Source: Corylus avellana (lineage: Eukaryota > Streptophyta > Magnoliopsida > Fagales > Betulaceae). Taken from it: DNA of 64,000 nucleotides. The stretch is taken from NCBI RefSeq assembly GCF_901000735.1, contig NC_081542.1, positions 27,543,093 to 27,607,092 on the forward strand, read 5' to 3'. Each line of letters starts with the position of its first letter. The first letter of the stretch is position 1. Made by a program: the position numbers and the translations under genes. Shown here piece by piece: positions 9,866 to 20,938 of the stretch. Below the pieces are notes generated by a model. It ran no database searches and was not told where the DNA came from. It was given only the letters and a program-made list of their open reading frames with translations.

Positions 9866-11045
9866 GCTTATTCTAACAATAAAATATTCTAATAATTAGT
9901 ATTAGTGCCTATGATTAGTTTTTTCATGCCCGAAATAAATATCATTTTAATATTTTTTCCTTTGAAAAACCAGATCTAGATGTGAGTTTGAACAGTTTTT
10001 CTGTAAAGTTGTGAACACGGTTGGGCAAATTGTCAGTCCTATCTCTACTAGTGTTATTAACTTATTGTGCTGGTGCTTTCCGCGTAAGAGGCACATTCAA
10101 GCCACAAGACGTGAGTGCTCCTACAGACATTGGGAAAATGTGTCTGATGGTGGGTGCTCGTGCTTTTTGCTTTTTTCTAATGTTTTCATTGAAAAGCTGT
10201 GAAATTGCAGCCCATCTTTTCTTCTTGTTTTTTTCTTTTTGTTGTCGGTGGAGGTGTTTATTGGTGTGTTAAAAAAGGTTGCAAAATTCATGTTCAAACT
10301 ATCGCAAGTAATAAAATTTTTTGTAGAACTGAGGTCAATTCACAGTGAATGGTAGACATTAAAATAAAATTTCTATTATCGTACAAAGAAGAATAAAATG
10401 ATTTGGTTTTTGCTTTTCGCTAAGAAGTAGGACAATTGAGTGATTTAATTAACAAAACTAAATAAAGTAAAATAGAGCTATGAAGGAAAAATTAATAGAA
10501 AACCACTAAGGCTTTAAGGATCCACCTGATATATTGTACTAGGTATTTTCGAGACATTTTTAACTCAACTATGTAGAGAATCAACTCTCCTAGTCGGAGG
10601 ATATAACAACAAAGCACTAATTAAAAAAAATTAAAAAAAAAAAAAAATCCCCGGCACCACCCCCGGCCCCCTGGTGGCTGATTTTTGTCTATTTCTCAAT
10701 TAGTTTTCTGCCATGGCATCAAGACATGCATAATTTCAGAATTTGTTGACTTTCTTCTTTACAAAAGAAATGGGCAGCTCTCTGTCTTTTGCCGTAGGTG
10801 TTCACATTTCAGGCCTTTGGGTCTTCTCTTCAAGAGAAATGCATGCAGTTATGATAATGCTCACTTTTAATACAGAAAATATGCATATTTGAGAAATAAA
10901 AAGAAAGTGTTACATGATTTATATTGAAGCAAACAATGTTTATATTTGTTTATTCTGTATACATGTATTATTTTGTATAAATTGTTTATAATATTTTTGA
11001 TTCCGAAATATTTGGTTATGAATAAATGCTAATTTCAAGACAAGG
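9866..11045. other. Intergenic; U1 tail and AT-rich DNA
   Basis: No gene supported. 10130-10860 is shared with U2 (16380-17350). An A-run and a short C-rich stretch lie at 10622-10672. The remainder is AT-rich without recognisable signals. Confidence 0.5.
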
Positions 11046-11365
11046 AATTCTCCTTGGTGTTTGATGATGGGAATGTATTTTTCGTATATCCCATTCTTGT
11101 GGTTTCTATGTACACGACTAGAACATTTTTTGTTCTTGTTGTTTCATAACTAAATGACGAGAATTTTGTCATTTAAATGTCATTCTCTCCGTTTACATAA
11201 AAACGACCATAAAATTATGTCTTTTATCGTTGTTTAAGCAATAAACAATGTCAGTTTACTTTAATTTTATTGTCATTTAAATTTAAACTAGATAAAATAA
11301 TTTTTAACGACGAGAACTTACTAAGGTTATCCTCGTTTGTAAAAATAACCGATGATAATTTGATG
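11046..11365. repeat. Dispersed repeat, copy 1 (partner at 37108-37360)
   Basis: Shared blocks include 'ttggtgtttgat', 'gtttctatgta', 'aaatgacgagaattttgtc', 'aaattatgtcttttatc' and 'gcaataaacaatgt'. The repeated short 'gacgagaa / cgacgaaaac' motifs in both orientations suggest a transposon end, but I could not define termini. Confidence 0.65.
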
Positions 11366-11419
11366 TCATTTATTCAAAATAAAAAATAAAAATAAAAGAA
11401 AATTCCCAAAATGGCAATT

Positions 11420-12350
11420 TTTTTTTTTTTTTTTTTTGGGGTAATGTCGAAGTGATGCTGTGCCATTGCCTTCGACGCACCCCTATGTTCATAACAACCT
11501 TTTTTTTCTAAGCTAATAGGGGAAAGGTTATAAGGGGTTATTTCCCACTCTTGATCCGAATGGAAGAGAGATTGTCAGACCAATCAGGAATGCTTCCAAA
11601 CACTAGGTTAAAAGCGGCCCATCAAGCTAAACAGTGTGCACAATAATTTGCACTCCTAGAAACTTTGCAAGCCTTCTAGTTATACAAGGACAACAAGTTA
11701 ACAGTAATTTCAGTCTTCGAAAAGATCTGGGTGTTGAATGGCAAGAACAATATTGATAGCATCACCTTCCAAAATTAAGGAATAAATACCAAGATTAGAG
11801 GCAATTTGAGATGCTAATAGAGCAGCATGAACTTCACCAATAGTGGCATCAGTAGTAGAGAGACGTTTGGTAGCAGTATGGATAATTTTATCATTATAAT
11901 CATTAAGAACCATAGTTGCAACTAAGAAATAACTCTTGACCGCAACATCAAAATTAGCCTTGAAATTACCTAGGAGAGAAGGAGACCAGATGGAAATGGA
12001 GGTAGCATCATTCCAAGCTACTTTATGTGCCTTCACTAAGTTGAAAATATGCTGTAAGGACTGAGTGAGGTTGGCTTGAATTGAATATGATCATGCACTA
12101 GCCGATTCTTCACAAACCAAATGTGATCCATAGTGATAGCTGCTTGATTATAGAAAAGTCAAGTATCCGCCTTTGTAATAGACGATAGAGGAGAAGGCTT
12201 GAGGATCACCATTAATTACCCATTCTACAATAGGGATATTATTAAAAACTTCTTGAACTCCTCCATAGGATCCTTGCCAAAAAGCAATCAAGAAAGTCCA
12301 ACCAAGCATCATTATGGTGTTGTCAAAAGGGAGTTGAGATATATGAAGGG
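11420..12350 (-). mobile_element. LINE 3' fragment with RNase H domain (relic)
   Basis: Minus-strand reading shows a plant-LINE-type RNase H (RVT_3-like) domain: 'NFDVAVK' with the first Asp, 'GEVHAALLAS' with the catalytic Glu and 'LEGDAINIV' with the next Asp (open at 11710-12036). Upstream (12040-12350) the same kind of sequence continues with stops. The minus-strand 3' end falls at a poly(A) tract (poly-T at 11420-11438 on +), as expected for a 5'-truncated LINE. No reverse transcriptase domain remains. Confidence 0.72.
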
Positions 12351-12419
12351 GACATGATTTGGTATACTAACACTAATGAACTATGTTGTTTTTCTAATAG
12401 TAATTGAGCAGGTTTATTG

Positions 12420-12720
12420 GATGATTGTCGAAGCACAACGAGATACGTCTTCAACCTTGGTTCAGGAGCAATTGCTTGGAGCTCAAAGAGGCGACCATCT
12501 ACTGCATTGTCATCTTTTGAAGCTGAAAATATTGCAGTAACTTTAACAGCTTGTCAAGTTGTTTGGCTAAAAATAATTTTAGAAGACATGCAGTAACATC
12601 AACAGAAAGCTACAAATGAGCTGCTTGCAGATATATTCATAAAGTCCATTCTTTCAAATAAATTCATTCAATTTAAAGATTTGTTAGAAGTTGTAAACAT
12701 TCAGCATTAAGGGATAATGT
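12420..12720 (+). mobile_element. Copia pol 3' end relic
   Basis: Translation shows degraded Copia RNase H signatures: 'AIAWSSKRRPSTALSSFEAE' followed by 'TACQVVWLKIIL', then 'ELLADIFIKSI', the usual end of Copia polyproteins, with one stop codon inside. A purine-rich stretch at about 12709-12717 and 'tgttagaaataatg' at 12719 look like the polypurine tract and the start of a 3' LTR. Confidence 0.75.
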
Positions 12721-13539
12721 TAGAAATAATGCAGAAAAGATTAGTTAGTCTATAAACTATTTACGAACAGTGCTTAGACATTGGTTTGGGTCTAACTTAA
12801 TTATTTTCAATTTTGTCAAATTGAATTTCTATCATACTTAGACATTGGTTTGTATAATTATTTTGTTCAACTACTTTTCATATTTCACTTTCTTTAGAGC
12901 ATTATTTACGGCCTCATCAAAACCATTTTTTAGTTATTTTAGTGAGGCAGTTTGGTGAAAATACTTAAAAAGACTGCCGGAGCAATTGCAATACCTAAAA
13001 ATACCTAATTACTTCTTTCCATATGATAGATTTAGGAACTTTAACATTTGCATCGTTAGTATTTGTTTGAATTAAAAGAGTTTGGTCTTCGGACTTTTTA
13101 GTAGAGCTTGGACATTAGATTTGTTCTTATACATTTATAATAAATTCTATAAATTATTATATATAGAATAATTATATTAACATTATTTTAAGTTACATAA
13201 TAAATGCAAATTAGGTGCACCAAGTAAGCACCACAAGTGACAAATAATTACCTATAATTATACATATCAAGTATAGACAATGTTTAAGGCATATTACAGA
13301 CAATAATATTAACATTACTAAAAACTTGCTCCTTAGAGACTAGTACAAAATTTACAACAAATGGTTTAGTAACCATCAAATCTGGTAAAAGGACCATCCC
13401 TCTTGACCTCATGTCCCACATCAAAGTCTATGTAAATATGACGTTATTATTTTTACATAGACAAATAAGTGAGTCTTATGTTTTCATAGTAATTAAAAAG
13501 AACTAGAAATAATGAAGGAGTTTAATAACAAAGATATTA
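12721..13539. other. AT-rich intergenic, probable LTR remnant
   Basis: Follows the Copia relic. The phrase 'cttagacattggtttg' occurs twice (about 12775 and 12838). No gene. From about 13500 the sequence matches the 3' flank of gene A (7735-7789), marking the start of unit U2. Confidence 0.45.
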
Positions 13540-13593
13540 ATGAATGCTTGAATATGCAACATAGTGGCCATTTAGTTTGAGTCTTAGAATATA

Positions 13594-14205
13594 AACCTTA
13601 GGAAGTTCATGAGAAGTCATGTTGAAATGGCCAAGCTTTTTGAAGGGCTTGTAGGAATATGTGGACAAGAGGTTTGTTTCAGCCTTCAAGGGTTTTGTCA
13701 ACAGTAATTGGTAAGCATAAGCCAAAGCCAGCACACCAAAATGGTAACGTTCATGATGATCATAAGGTTTTAGAAGAATTAAGAAAGTTCAAATGAGTCC
13801 ATTAACATGTCAGACCGCGTTTGCATGACTCATACCATGGTTGGAAATGTCTACGCCAAACGGTTTGCTGTCGGCGCAACTCTGGTAAAGGAACAGCACA
13901 TGATCAATGGAAAGTGTCATGCGTATCATCAACTAGCATTCATCATGCAACATCATCTCATGGTGAAAAGGAAAAGATTGCAATAGCAAAGGAAATTGTA
14001 CAATGCAAGGAAAGAAAATTAGTGCATACAATATATCCTAGCTATTACTTCTTGTATAAGGCAACGGTCACATATGCATTTTGTGTATATAATACCTAGC
14101 TCATTTCAATGTAAATGACAAGGAAGAATCCATTGCATTACAACTTCTTGCAATCACGGCTTGGAAAGCTGTGCAGCAGCTTGCTAACCACATACTAAAA
14201 GTAAG
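13594..14205 (+). pseudogene. AAAD 3' relic 2
   Basis: Begins at the same codon as relic 1 ('ccttaggaagttcatgag') and runs through the equivalents of 'MAKLFEGL', 'KPKPAHQNG', 'NMSDRVCMTH' and 'FAVGATLV' to 'gatca' at 13906, with several frameshifts. About 250 bp of unrelated sequence follow, then the C-terminal 'AWKAVQQ' equivalent resumes at about 14158. It lacks everything before the C-terminal third, so no enzyme can be made. Confidence 0.85.
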
Positions 14206-14689
14206 CTTTTGCTAGTTGCAGGAAAAGATTTGAGAGGAAAATGACAACTGGGGCTAGGCTATATAAAATCCTTAGCTGTATCTTATTACACCAGGAGTTG
14301 TCTGTGGGTTGTTTTGTTTTGTTTTGTTTTGTGTAGTTGAGTAACGATCCCCCTCTCTCTCAACCTCTAGCTTAGTAGGGGATTGAAATCATGTTAACCG
14401 TTAAAAGAAAATTTAACATACCCCAATTACATTCTGACACATATATATATATAGAAAATAAAAAAGCATAAGTCTGGCATATTTATGAATAAATGTGTGA
14501 ATTTATGTTGAGAAGCAAAAACTTGTTGTACTTATATGCGGAACCTCTTTTTTGTTAGAAATTAGTTAAACTTCACTTATTTTTCAGATGTTTTAGTGCT
14601 TTTGTAATCGCACCTTTAAAGCTAAAAATATTTTCAATGTTGGGTAATCAAATCTAAAAACTTTACAATGTTACCCGTGTGGTTTAACG

Positions 14690-16385
14690 CCTTTATTTTT
14701 ACTCACCTCAGTTTCAATTTGTTTCACAAATGGTACTTCTATTATTGATTAAAACGGAGTTAGCAGTACTCCCGTCCAAAAAACTAACGGAAGTCCATGT
14801 CAGCCAAATAAAAAGCTGACACGTGACAAAGAATACTATTAAAAATGAAAAATCAAACAATTAATAACTAAAAAAAATAAAAAAAATAAAAAGAGAAGAA
14901 GAAAGCGGTGGCTGGAGCCACCCCATGGCTAGCTAGGGAGTGGCCGAAACCACCCCCATAGGCTTTGCCACCCCCATATTGCCTAGGGGTGGTTCGGCCA
15001 CCCCCAATTTGATTTTTGGGGTTGGCCAAAACCACTCCCATAGGCTTTGGGGGTGGCTCAGCCACCCCCATTTGTCGTGGAAGTGGTTTCAGCCACCCCT
15101 TATAGCCGGTTTAGGGTGGCCGAATGATTTATATCAGAAAGCTAAGGATTCCACAAAGAAGAGCAATGATGCGCACCTGACAAGTCCTACTAAAAAGGCC
15201 ATAGGTAGAGTTTTAAACTTCGGATTGGAGCAATCTTTAAAGTGTTGGAAATCTAACTCAAAGATCTACAAAGTCATATTTCACGAGGGTTTGCTAATTT
15301 CGATGTTTACTAGGTCAAAAGAGCTTATGTTCGCAAGCCATCCGAATGGGCTTCTTCCAGAAGTCACCATAGTAAAACCCGAGACATCCATTCACATCCC
15401 GTTCGCATGCCATTCGAACGGCCCTATATTATGTTTTAGTTTTTACTTCGTTTTCAGTTGTTTTATGTACTTTAATTTCAGTTTTCTTTAGGAGTGTCCG
15501 AACAGAGGTTTGTTCCGTTCGAATGGCCAGCATAGAAGTCTAACTCGACTTAATTTCATTTTACAAGTAAGGTTAGGACTCTAGGGTTATAAATACATGT
15601 TTATAGCCTCTAGAAATGTAACTTTTGATTATATGTGAGTTTTTATCAATAAGAAGTCTCAGGGTTGAGTTTCTTCTTTATTTTCTTTCAAACCCTAGAG
15701 AGTATCTAGCGTTTAAAGAAAATTTCTTTGATTTTTTGATCGTATCAAAATCTAAAAATATCTATCCACTCTTTCTTGTTGTTCTCATTTGCAGCCCACT
15801 AAGTTACGATGTATCACCGAACCACCCTCATGGCCCTTGGGGTGGTCTAGCCACTCCCAGAAGGCCCAAAAAAAAAAACAAAAAATCTTAGGGTCAATGG
15901 TGGTGGACGAGCCACCCCCAGACCGGCCATAGGAGGTGGCCGAAATCACCATCAGGCCAAATGGGGGTGGTCAAGCCACCCCCAAAGCCTATGGGAGTGG
16001 TTTCGGCCACCCCCAAAAATCAATTTGCCATGGGGGTGGCCAAGCCACCCCCAGACCGGCCGTAGGGGGTGCCCGAAACCACCCCCAAGCCAAATGGTTC
16101 ACCCCCAAAGCCTATGGGGGTGGTTTTGGCCACCCTCTAACTGGCCACCCCATTTTGGCCTAAAGGCTCCCCATTTTTACCCAAAGGGGTGGTTGGAGCC
16201 ACACTTTTCTTCTTCTTCTTCTTTTTTTTTTTTTTAATTTTTTTAATTGTTTTAAATTTTTTTTATTAATTTTTTCATTTTTAATAGTACTCATTGCCAC
16301 GTGTTAGCTTTTTATTTGGCTGACATGGACTTTCATCCATTTTTTGGACGGAAGTTGGATGGGAGTGCTAACTCTGTCCAACTTT
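14690..16385. mobile_element. Large fold-back element with GGGGTGGC arrays
   Basis: Left end (14757-14856) and right end (16270-16378) are inverted repeats, sharing 'gtccatgtcagccaaataaa', 'acacgtg' and 'tactattaaaaatgaaaa' in reverse complement. Inside, 'gccaccccca' / 'ggggtggc' motifs repeat at 14905-15115 and, mostly inverted, at 15825-16195. The same motif is in the promoter fold-backs of genes A and B. The element sits where U1 has continuous sequence. Without the nested LTR it would be about 1 kb. Confidence 0.8.
15125..15816. mobile_element. Solo LTR, 692 bp, nested in the fold-back
   Basis: Starts 'tgatttatat' and ends 'gatgtatca' (TG...CA, with 'tgat'/'atca' termini). It is flanked by a perfect 5-bp target duplication 'ccgaa' at 15120-15124 and 15817-15821. 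A TATA-like 'ggttataaatacatg' near 15585 and a transcript-end-like region downstream fit an LTR. There are no internal retrotransposon genes, so it is a solo LTR left by recombination. Copia or gypsy cannot be decided. Confidence 0.85.
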
Positions 16386-17350
16386 CGCGATGGTGGGTAC
16401 TCGTGCTTTTTGTTTTTTCTAATATTCATTGAAAAGCTGTGAAATTGCAGCCCATCTTTTCTTCTGGTTTCTTTTTTTTGTTTTTGTTCTCGCGCGGGTG
16501 GTGGCGTTTTTTGCTGCGTCAAAAAGATTGCAAAACTCCAAATTTTGGTAAAACCGAGGTCGATCCACAGGGAATGATAGACATTAAAGTAAAATTTCTA
16601 TTATCGTGCAAAGAAGAATAAAATGATTTGGTTTTTGTTTTTTCTTAGTAGAGCAATTGAGTGATTTAATTAACAAAACTAAATCAAGTAAAATAGAGCA
16701 AGGAAAAATTAATAGGAAAATACTAGGGCTTTAAGAATCCACCTAATATTCTATTACATATTCTCGACACATCCTTAACTCAACTAGGTAGAGTATCAAC
16801 TCTCCTAGTCGGAGGATTTAACAATAAAGCACTAATTAAAAATAAAGTAGATTGGGCATGGATTTGATTAAAAAATTGATTTCAATGACATATTAAGAGA
16901 GATTAAGCGTTTACTATAAATTGGAATCATAACAAATCAAACAAAAAGTAAGCATTTAATATAAACAAAAATAATAATGAATCAAAAACTTGTCAACACG
17001 AAATATTTCTCAAATTAAAATCATTCCCACCATTCAATCATTAATTTATGAAGGGCATCAAAAATAGTTTTTAAACAAAAAAAATAGAAATATTAGGCTT
17101 CACCCATATAGCCTAGCTAAAAGATTAGCCACTCATAATCATGAAAATAAATTCCATCATCAAAATGCTAGATATTAAACACAATAAAAGAAAAATAAAG
17201 CCAAAAAGGTTGTCCTATTAATTGTTGGTCCCATGCATCTTGATTCTTGAGTTGACTTCTTCTTTGCAAAAGAAATTAATGGGCAGCTCTTTGTCTCCTG
17301 CAACAGGTGTTCACGTTTCAGGCCATTGGGTCTTCTCTGCAGCTATGTTT

Positions 17351-18340
17351 TGCTTGCTTGTTGCCTGTTGGCTTTTCTCTTCGATCCATGCAGTTTCCAA
17401 TTCAACTCTCTTCACACGTGCTGGAGCTTTTTCCTTCTTTGGGACTCCCACACGCTGGCATTTTGAAAGATAGCTTTGCTTTCCAATTCTTTTAACCCTC
17501 TCGGGTGGTGCAATTTGCTTTGGCTTTCAGGTTTCAATAAGTTCTTTCTGCACAAAAGAATTCTTTTGTTACAAAAGATTGTTGTTTTCTTTTCCGTTTG
17601 CTTCGATTTCTCCTGTTGGGTTTCCACTCTTGCATTCCCACGTGATTTTTTTGCTGCATGGTTGACAATGTTTTCCTCAAAAATGATTTCCTCTTTGCCC
17701 CAACTATGTGATACCTTCTGAATCTCAATAGCCCCAAGCAATCCTATTTGCAGCAAGTGTGTGATACGTACTGAGTCTCCATATATATAGCCCCAAGCAA
17801 TCCTATTTGGGCCAACTATGTGTAGCTTGATGAGCACTTTAAGTACATAGATAACATCGATATGATTATATTATTTGTGTACTTAGGAGATACTTGAGTC
17901 ACTAGAAAGCTACAAAGAATGTACTAAGGTACTTGCGAGCTGTTAAGGACTTTGTGCTAGCGCATTAGTAATCTGACATTCTTGATATAGTTAGATATTT
18001 TGGGTTATTCAAATTGTGTATTTTTGATGGTGGGAAGAGTTATTTGGTGGAAAAGTGTCATACAAACACTCATAACTTTCACAATTATAGAGATAAAATG
18101 TGTAGCTTATTGTAAGGCTACATGTCAGGATACATGACTACGAAATTTTCTCTTAGGGCTGGGTATTCTAGATGCCATTGTGATGCTGTTGGAAATATTT
18201 CGTGTTGATTCTGTATCAATTTTCTTTAATTTCTCTCGGAATACTAGGAGATCATTTCTATACAAGCATATTGACATAAAAATATTTGTTTGTTAGCGAG
18301 GAAGGTAGCTGAATCTCACAGTTGTGTGATTTATACACCC
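17351..18340. other. Intergenic, probable decayed Copia interior
   Basis: Overlapping short frames on both strands at 17222-17837 show no recognisable domain. 'ccccaagcaatcctattt' occurs twice (about 17733 and 17792), a small local duplication. Sequence up to 18340 may belong to the Copia relic that follows. Confidence 0.4.
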
Positions 18341-18950
18341 ACATAACATATGTTGGTGGACCCAATAACCAAGGTATTTTGCTGTTATAGTGTTTCAGAA
18401 GCATGCGACTCATATGAAGTTGTTAGAGTCTATTGTTTTATTGAGTTAGTGGAAGTTATGTGCATTTGTGTATATCGTGAGTATTTTTGTGTTGCCATAT
18501 ATTATTTTGTACGCATTTATATTAACTATGACATTGATGTTGTGATACGAGACATTGTGTATGAGTCTCGGTGAGACATTGTGTATTAGTCATGCATCCT
18601 ATCGATGTATATATTCTTAACTTGTTACTTGCAAACACATTTGAATCGGATTGTTTTGTGGCTAAATGACTTATGTTGTCCAAGCGGGAGATTATTGTAT
18701 TTATTCCTTTTGGGTGGACTAGCGAGCATAATTATTTGTTTTGTTTTGAGCCCATAATGGGATAAGCCAATTTTTATGAACACATGAGGAAGCCATTTTC
18801 TCTCACCCTATTTATATATGAGTGAAGTTTGCTCATTAGGCTTCATTATGTCATTGTGTGAAAATTATGGCCGAGAGTAATAGTCTTTCTACACACACAA
18901 AACACAATTTTCTTCTACATGTTTGAGAATTTACATGAGATTTGTCAGGC
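18341..18950 (+). mobile_element. Copia 3' end relic with 3' LTR
   Basis: The frame at 18350 begins 'MLVDPITKVF', matching the end of Copia RNase H regions, where 'DPLTK' is the hallmark. At about 18680 the purine-rich 'caagcgggagat' resembles a polypurine tract, followed by an LTR-like segment (18690-18950) whose second copy is at 9606-9865. No intact gene. Confidence 0.68.
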
Positions 18951-19246
18951 AGATGTTGAAAGCTTATACTAAGAATAATGAATGTATGTCGTTCTTCTAT
19001 TTTATAAGAACATATATATTATTGCAATATTCCATTTTTAGGGAGGCAAAGTTAGGATCGAGATCTTCATCAATAGCTAGGGAATTGCCTATTAGTTTTT
19101 TAAAAAAAAATCCTGGCCATCGAATCTCATCCAAGGGTCTAAAAGCTACCACGTGTCCCACTAATTAAAAAATAATATTTTATTATTAAATTTTAAAAAA
19201 ATATATAAAACAAAATAATAAAATAATAAAAAATATATATGGGGTG
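18951..19246. other. AT-rich sequence before assembly gap
   Basis: No gene or clear element. Ends at a 100-N gap. Confidence 0.5.
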
Positions 19247-19346
19247 NNNNNNNNNNNNNNNNNNNNNNNNNNNNNNNNNNNNNNNNNNNNNNNNNNNNNN
19301 NNNNNNNNNNNNNNNNNNNNNNNNNNNNNNNNNNNNNNNNNNNNNN
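19247..19346. other. Assembly gap (100 N)
   Basis: Exactly 100 Ns, the conventional placeholder for a gap of unknown size. Open frames crossing it are meaningless. Confidence 0.99.
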
Positions 19347-19442
19347 AAAACCACCCGTACCCGCGAAAAATGACTTAAAATCCGGCTTTTTCGGGGCTGG
19401 GCGGATCGGTTTTGCGGGTTGGGCGGGTTTTTGCCCACCCCT
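19347..19442. mobile_element. hAT-like MITE end at contig edge
   Basis: G/C-rich sequence with repeated 'gggcgggt'-like motifs ending 'gcccacccctac', a common terminus of plant hAT MITEs. It replaces the sequence found just upstream of the homologous position in unit A (about 2945). The rest is lost in the gap. Confidence 0.5.
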
Positions 19443-20340
19443 ACTCGTGGTCATCTTCCCATGTGTGGGGACTAAAGTGTACGTGTGTAGTACGATGTTG
19501 TTGAGAAGGACAGGGAGCGGGGGATTAGGTAAAGAAGCCGGTGCAAGATGTGTGGTGGGAGGTGGACTAATCCAAACATCCTTTTTCCTTTTACCGGTGG
19601 ATCTAGATATATAGCCTCCCCTTCTCTTCCAGCCTTGTGTTTTACGGCTTAAAAAACGCATGCTAATTACTTTTCTTTTCAACATTGTTCATAAGTCGGT
19701 CCCTCCTTCCTTCTCCGCCATTAGTAGCATAGATAAATTTAATGGTTGATTTAAAAAAAAAGAATGATAGAAAAGGACCGGAGTAAATGCTCTAGCATTG
19801 CTCGGCCGTGACTACGTCCCTTAATACGCAATTTCCATCTCTCTCCAGGTTGCCGAAGATCTCCCAAACGTTTTTAAAATGACTTATAAAAATATTACTT
19901 TTATACTCTGGTCCCCTCAAAGATTTAATTTCTGACCTTCCATATGACAGCAGACTTCTAGTCTAATACGTTGAGTCAGATCGCGTTATGAATTATTTGT
20001 TTTGAATGGGAGTTCACGGCCAAAACAGAATTATTTGGAGTCGTTTGGGAAACAGATTTAGAAGAAGAAGAAAAGAATTATTTGTCTACCGGCTTGGAGT
20101 CGTTTTGGTCCCCAAAAGAATAAGAGAATTATTTGTTTTGAATGGGAGTTCACGGCCAAAAGAGAGAAGAAAAAAAAACAAACAAACTTACCTATAGTTT
20201 ATTTTAATTCACGGTAGTTTTATTTTATTTTATTTTAATTCATGGTAATTTTCTTCTAAGGGTTAAAAGAAAATTAAATGAGTTGAAGAATATTTTCTTG
20301 AGACTGGTTTTGAGGAAATATATGTTGATAAATAAATTAA

Positions 20341-20787
20341 ATGGTTAATAACTTTTTTGGTACCTGGGTTTTGAGGTTTTTTAATTTTCCTCCTAAGTTT
20401 TAAAACATGACTAATCTAGTACCTCGGATTTTGGAAAAAACCAAATCACCACCTCCGATTTGAAAAATTTTATGGTGGTGGTTCGGTGGCCAGCCACTCT
20501 CAGTTTGATCTTAGGGGTGGCTAGGCCACCCCCAAGGCCAGTCTGGGGGTGGCCTAAGGGCCAAAAATGAGTCGTTTCGGCCACCCTTTTTTGGCCCTTG
20601 GGGGTGGCTAAGCCACCCCTAAGGTCAAATTGGGGATGGTTCGGCCGCCCCCATAGAATTTTTCAAACTGGAGATGATGATTTGATCTTTTCCAAAATTT
20701 AAGACATTAGATTAGTTATGTTTTAAAACTTAAGAGAGAAAATTAAAAAACCTTAAAACCCAAATACCAAAAAAGTTGTTAACCCTT
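20341..20787. mobile_element. Fold-back / long-TIR MITE in the promoter of AAAD gene B
   Basis: Counterpart of 4607-5044, with arms 'ggttaataacttttttgg' and 'aaaaaagttgttaaccctt' and internal 'ggggtggc' / 'gccacccc' motifs. The right end is about 39 bp from the TATA box. Confidence 0.8.
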
Positions 20788-20825
20788 AAATAACTCAATT
20801 TCATTCCGAAGGGGCTTTGGACCTC

Positions 20826-20839
20826 TATATATATATAAA
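20826..20839 (+). promoter_or_regulatory. TATA box of AAAD gene B
   Basis: 'tatatatatataaa', slightly longer than in gene A through an extra TA repeat, about 100 bp before the start codon. Confidence 0.7.
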
Positions 20840-20938
20840 CTCTTCATCCGCTTCTTTCCCACTCATCAACTCTTCCTCGAGAAAACCAAAGAAACCAACC
20901 AACTCAACCATTTCTTTAATTCTCTCTAGTTACCAACA

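Larger units (their letters stand above)
8648..10860 (+). repeat. Old segmental duplication unit U1 (contains AAAD relic 1)
   Basis: Aligns in blocks with 13540-17350: 8648-9400 with 13556-14670 (relic plus 'gttttgttttgtt' tail and 'cttagtaggggattga'), 10130-10640 with 16380-16860 ('gaaaagctgtgaaattgcag', 'caactctcctagtcggagga'), and 10735-10850 with 17245-17350. Divergence is much greater than between units A and B, so this is an older event. No intact gene; the short frames at 10011-10870 are not supported. Confidence 0.75.
13540..17350 (+). repeat. Old segmental duplication unit U2 (contains AAAD relic 2)
   Basis: Partner of U1 (8648-10860). Compared with U1 it carries two nested insertions: a 1.7-kb fold-back (about 14690-16385), and within it a solo LTR. 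It lacks the hAT-like element that precedes relic 1, so it preserves that element's empty site. Confidence 0.75.

Noticed and set aside
14940..15491. 183-codon frame over the GGGGTGGC region
   Set aside because: It crosses from the fold-back repeats into the solo LTR. The Pro/Gly-rich peptide comes from the G/C-rich motif, not from a gene.
15936..16237. Overlapping short frames with repeated 'PKAYGGGFGHP'-type peptides
   Set aside because: The peptide repeats reflect the inverted GGGGTGGC DNA motif and occur in several frames; no start context, no homologue and no intron signals.
19161..19685. 174-codon minus-strand frame
   Set aside because: It spans a 100-N gap (unknown residues) and joins two different contigs.
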